From Ralstonia sp. 25mfcol4.1 (GTDB lineage Bacteria; Pseudomonadota; Gammaproteobacteria; Burkholderiales; Burkholderiaceae), in contig NZ_FNJO01000005.1 of the NCBI RefSeq assembly GCF_900104095.1, positions 186,001 to 250,000 on the forward strand: a stretch of DNA of 64,000 nucleotides, written 5' to 3'. Within the stretch, counting starts at the first letter, position 1. Each line of letters begins with the position of its first letter. The position numbers were made by a program, and so were the translations under genes. Below are positions 63,369 to 64,000 of this stretch, piece by piece. The notes beneath the pieces are model-generated. The model was not told where the DNA came from. It did no database searches and was given only the letters and a program-made list of their open reading frames with translations.

Positions 63369-63994
63369 GCCGCGCTCCTGCCGGGGAGATAGAGGATGGG
63401 AAACAGGAACAGCCAGATCACGTCGACAAAGTGCCAGTACAGGCCGACGATCTCCAGGCGCGCCATGTTGGCCGACGCGTGGCGTCCGGCGCGAATCGCC
63501 ATGGCGAAGCCCAGCACCAGCGCGATCCCGATGCAGAGATGCACGGCGTGCAGCCCCGTCATCGCGTAGTAAAGCAGCCGGAACATCTGTCCAGCGTGGC
63601 CGCCCGCGCTGGCCGCGTTGCCGGGAACGAAGCCCGAGGCGATGTCCTTCGCATACTCGACGCCCTTGATGCCCAGGAAGATCGCGCCCAGTGCCACAAC
63701 GGCCCATAGCAGGCGCACGGCACCCCGACGATTGCCGGCCTCCGCCGCCGCGACGGCCAGCGCCATGCACAGGCTGCTGGTCATCAGCACGGCGGTGTTG
63801 GCCGTGCCCAGCCACAGATCGGTGCGGCGCGCCGCCAGCGTCAGCCCGGCGGCGTCCGTGAAGCGGACGAAGTAGTACCCGGCGAACAGCGGGCCGAAGA
63901 ACATCAGCTCGGTGCCCAGGAAGATCCAGACCCCCAGGCGCGCGGCAATGCGCTGCTGGCCGCCGCTGTCGAACTGGAACGGGGGCGTGCTCAT
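63365..63994 (-). CDS. cytochrome c oxidase subunit III-like protein
   Basis: A 209-residue member of the heme-copper oxidase subunit III family with five membrane segments. 'ARLGVWIFLGTELMFFGPLF' and the Glu in 'FLGIKGVEYAKD' are typical, as is 'GLHAVHLCIGIALVL' and the final 'LYWHFVDVIWLFLFPILYL'. It is shorter than mitochondrial subunit III, as in caa3-type oxidases and nitric-oxide-reductase-linked NorE. Upstream genes (subunits I and II) would lie beyond the window edge, six bases away. Confidence 0.92.
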   Translation of the reverse strand: MSTPPFQFDSGGQQRIAARLGVWIFLGTELMFFGPLFAGYYFVRFTDAAGLTLAARRTDLWLGTANTAVLMTSSLCMALAVAAAEAGNRRGAVRLLWAVVALGAIFLGIKGVEYAKDIASGFVPGNAASAGGHAGQMFRLLYYAMTGLHAVHLCIGIALVLGFAMAIRAGRHASANMARLEIVGLYWHFVDVIWLFLFPILYLPGRSAA

Positions 63995-64000
63995 TGCGGC

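Overview
This 64 kb window is GC-rich (roughly two thirds G+C by eye), densely coding and rich in LysR regulators. It carries five Bug/TctC-type periplasmic binding proteins. Together with tricarballylate dehydrogenase genes, an EmrAB-NodT pump and caa3-type oxidase subunits, this points to a betaproteobacterium of the Burkholderiales, most like Cupriavidus/Ralstonia. The accessory-metabolism flavour suggests a secondary replicon, but that is inference. I see no rRNA, tRNA, CRISPR array, insertion sequence or phage gene.

Layout. 0.1-8.3 kb: an AlaC-type aminotransferase, a LysR regulator, a 32-unit heptanucleotide array, an MFS transporter, a methyl-accepting chemotaxis protein with a FliA-like promoter element, a 45-residue membrane microprotein and a fused ABC exporter. 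8.3-16.2 kb: a gamma-glutamyltranspeptidase-like gene paired with a Bug receptor, two LysR genes that overlap tail to tail, and a CocE-type hydrolase divergent from a second Bug gene across a 21-bp palindrome. 16.3-22.7 kb: an aspartate decarboxylase/aspartate-alanine antiporter pair (a proton-consuming cycle) divergent from a large Orn/Lys/Arg-type decarboxylase. 22.7-31 kb: a small secreted protein, a secreted ClpP-like/LprI protein, a CPA2 antiporter, two conserved unknowns, and a MocR regulator divergent from gabT.

31-41.6 kb: a second Bug + GGT-like pair, then a single-strand catabolic cluster (tcuA, tcuB, class II aldolase, Bug, amidohydrolase, Bug, 2-hydroxyacid dehydrogenase) with a LysR-type operator upstream but no regulator and no TctAB permease in the window. 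41.6-44 kb: a lone receiver protein, an HD hydrolase and a GlxA-type regulator. 44-47 kb: an orphan PAAR spike gene, a candidate glycine-zipper effector and two tandem, nearly identical candidate immunity genes, translationally coupled and closed by a strong terminator. 47-56 kb: a lipoyl-fused dihydrolipoamide dehydrogenase, two SDR proteins lacking the catalytic Tyr, a luciferase-like oxidoreductase, an MFS/LysR pair, a Fur-family regulator whose stop codon lies in a heptamer repeat, and a RidA protein. 56-64 kb: a translationally coupled hxlR-emrA-emrB operon divergent from its outer-membrane channel across two inverted repeats, a PoxB-like ThDP enzyme, and cytochrome oxidase subunits IV and III.

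The most interesting candidates are the PAAR/effector/double-immunity module, the period-7 repeat arrays (one forming a gene's stop codon), the antisense microprotein, and the tcu-linked catabolic cluster. All functional statements rest on motif recognition without database searches.
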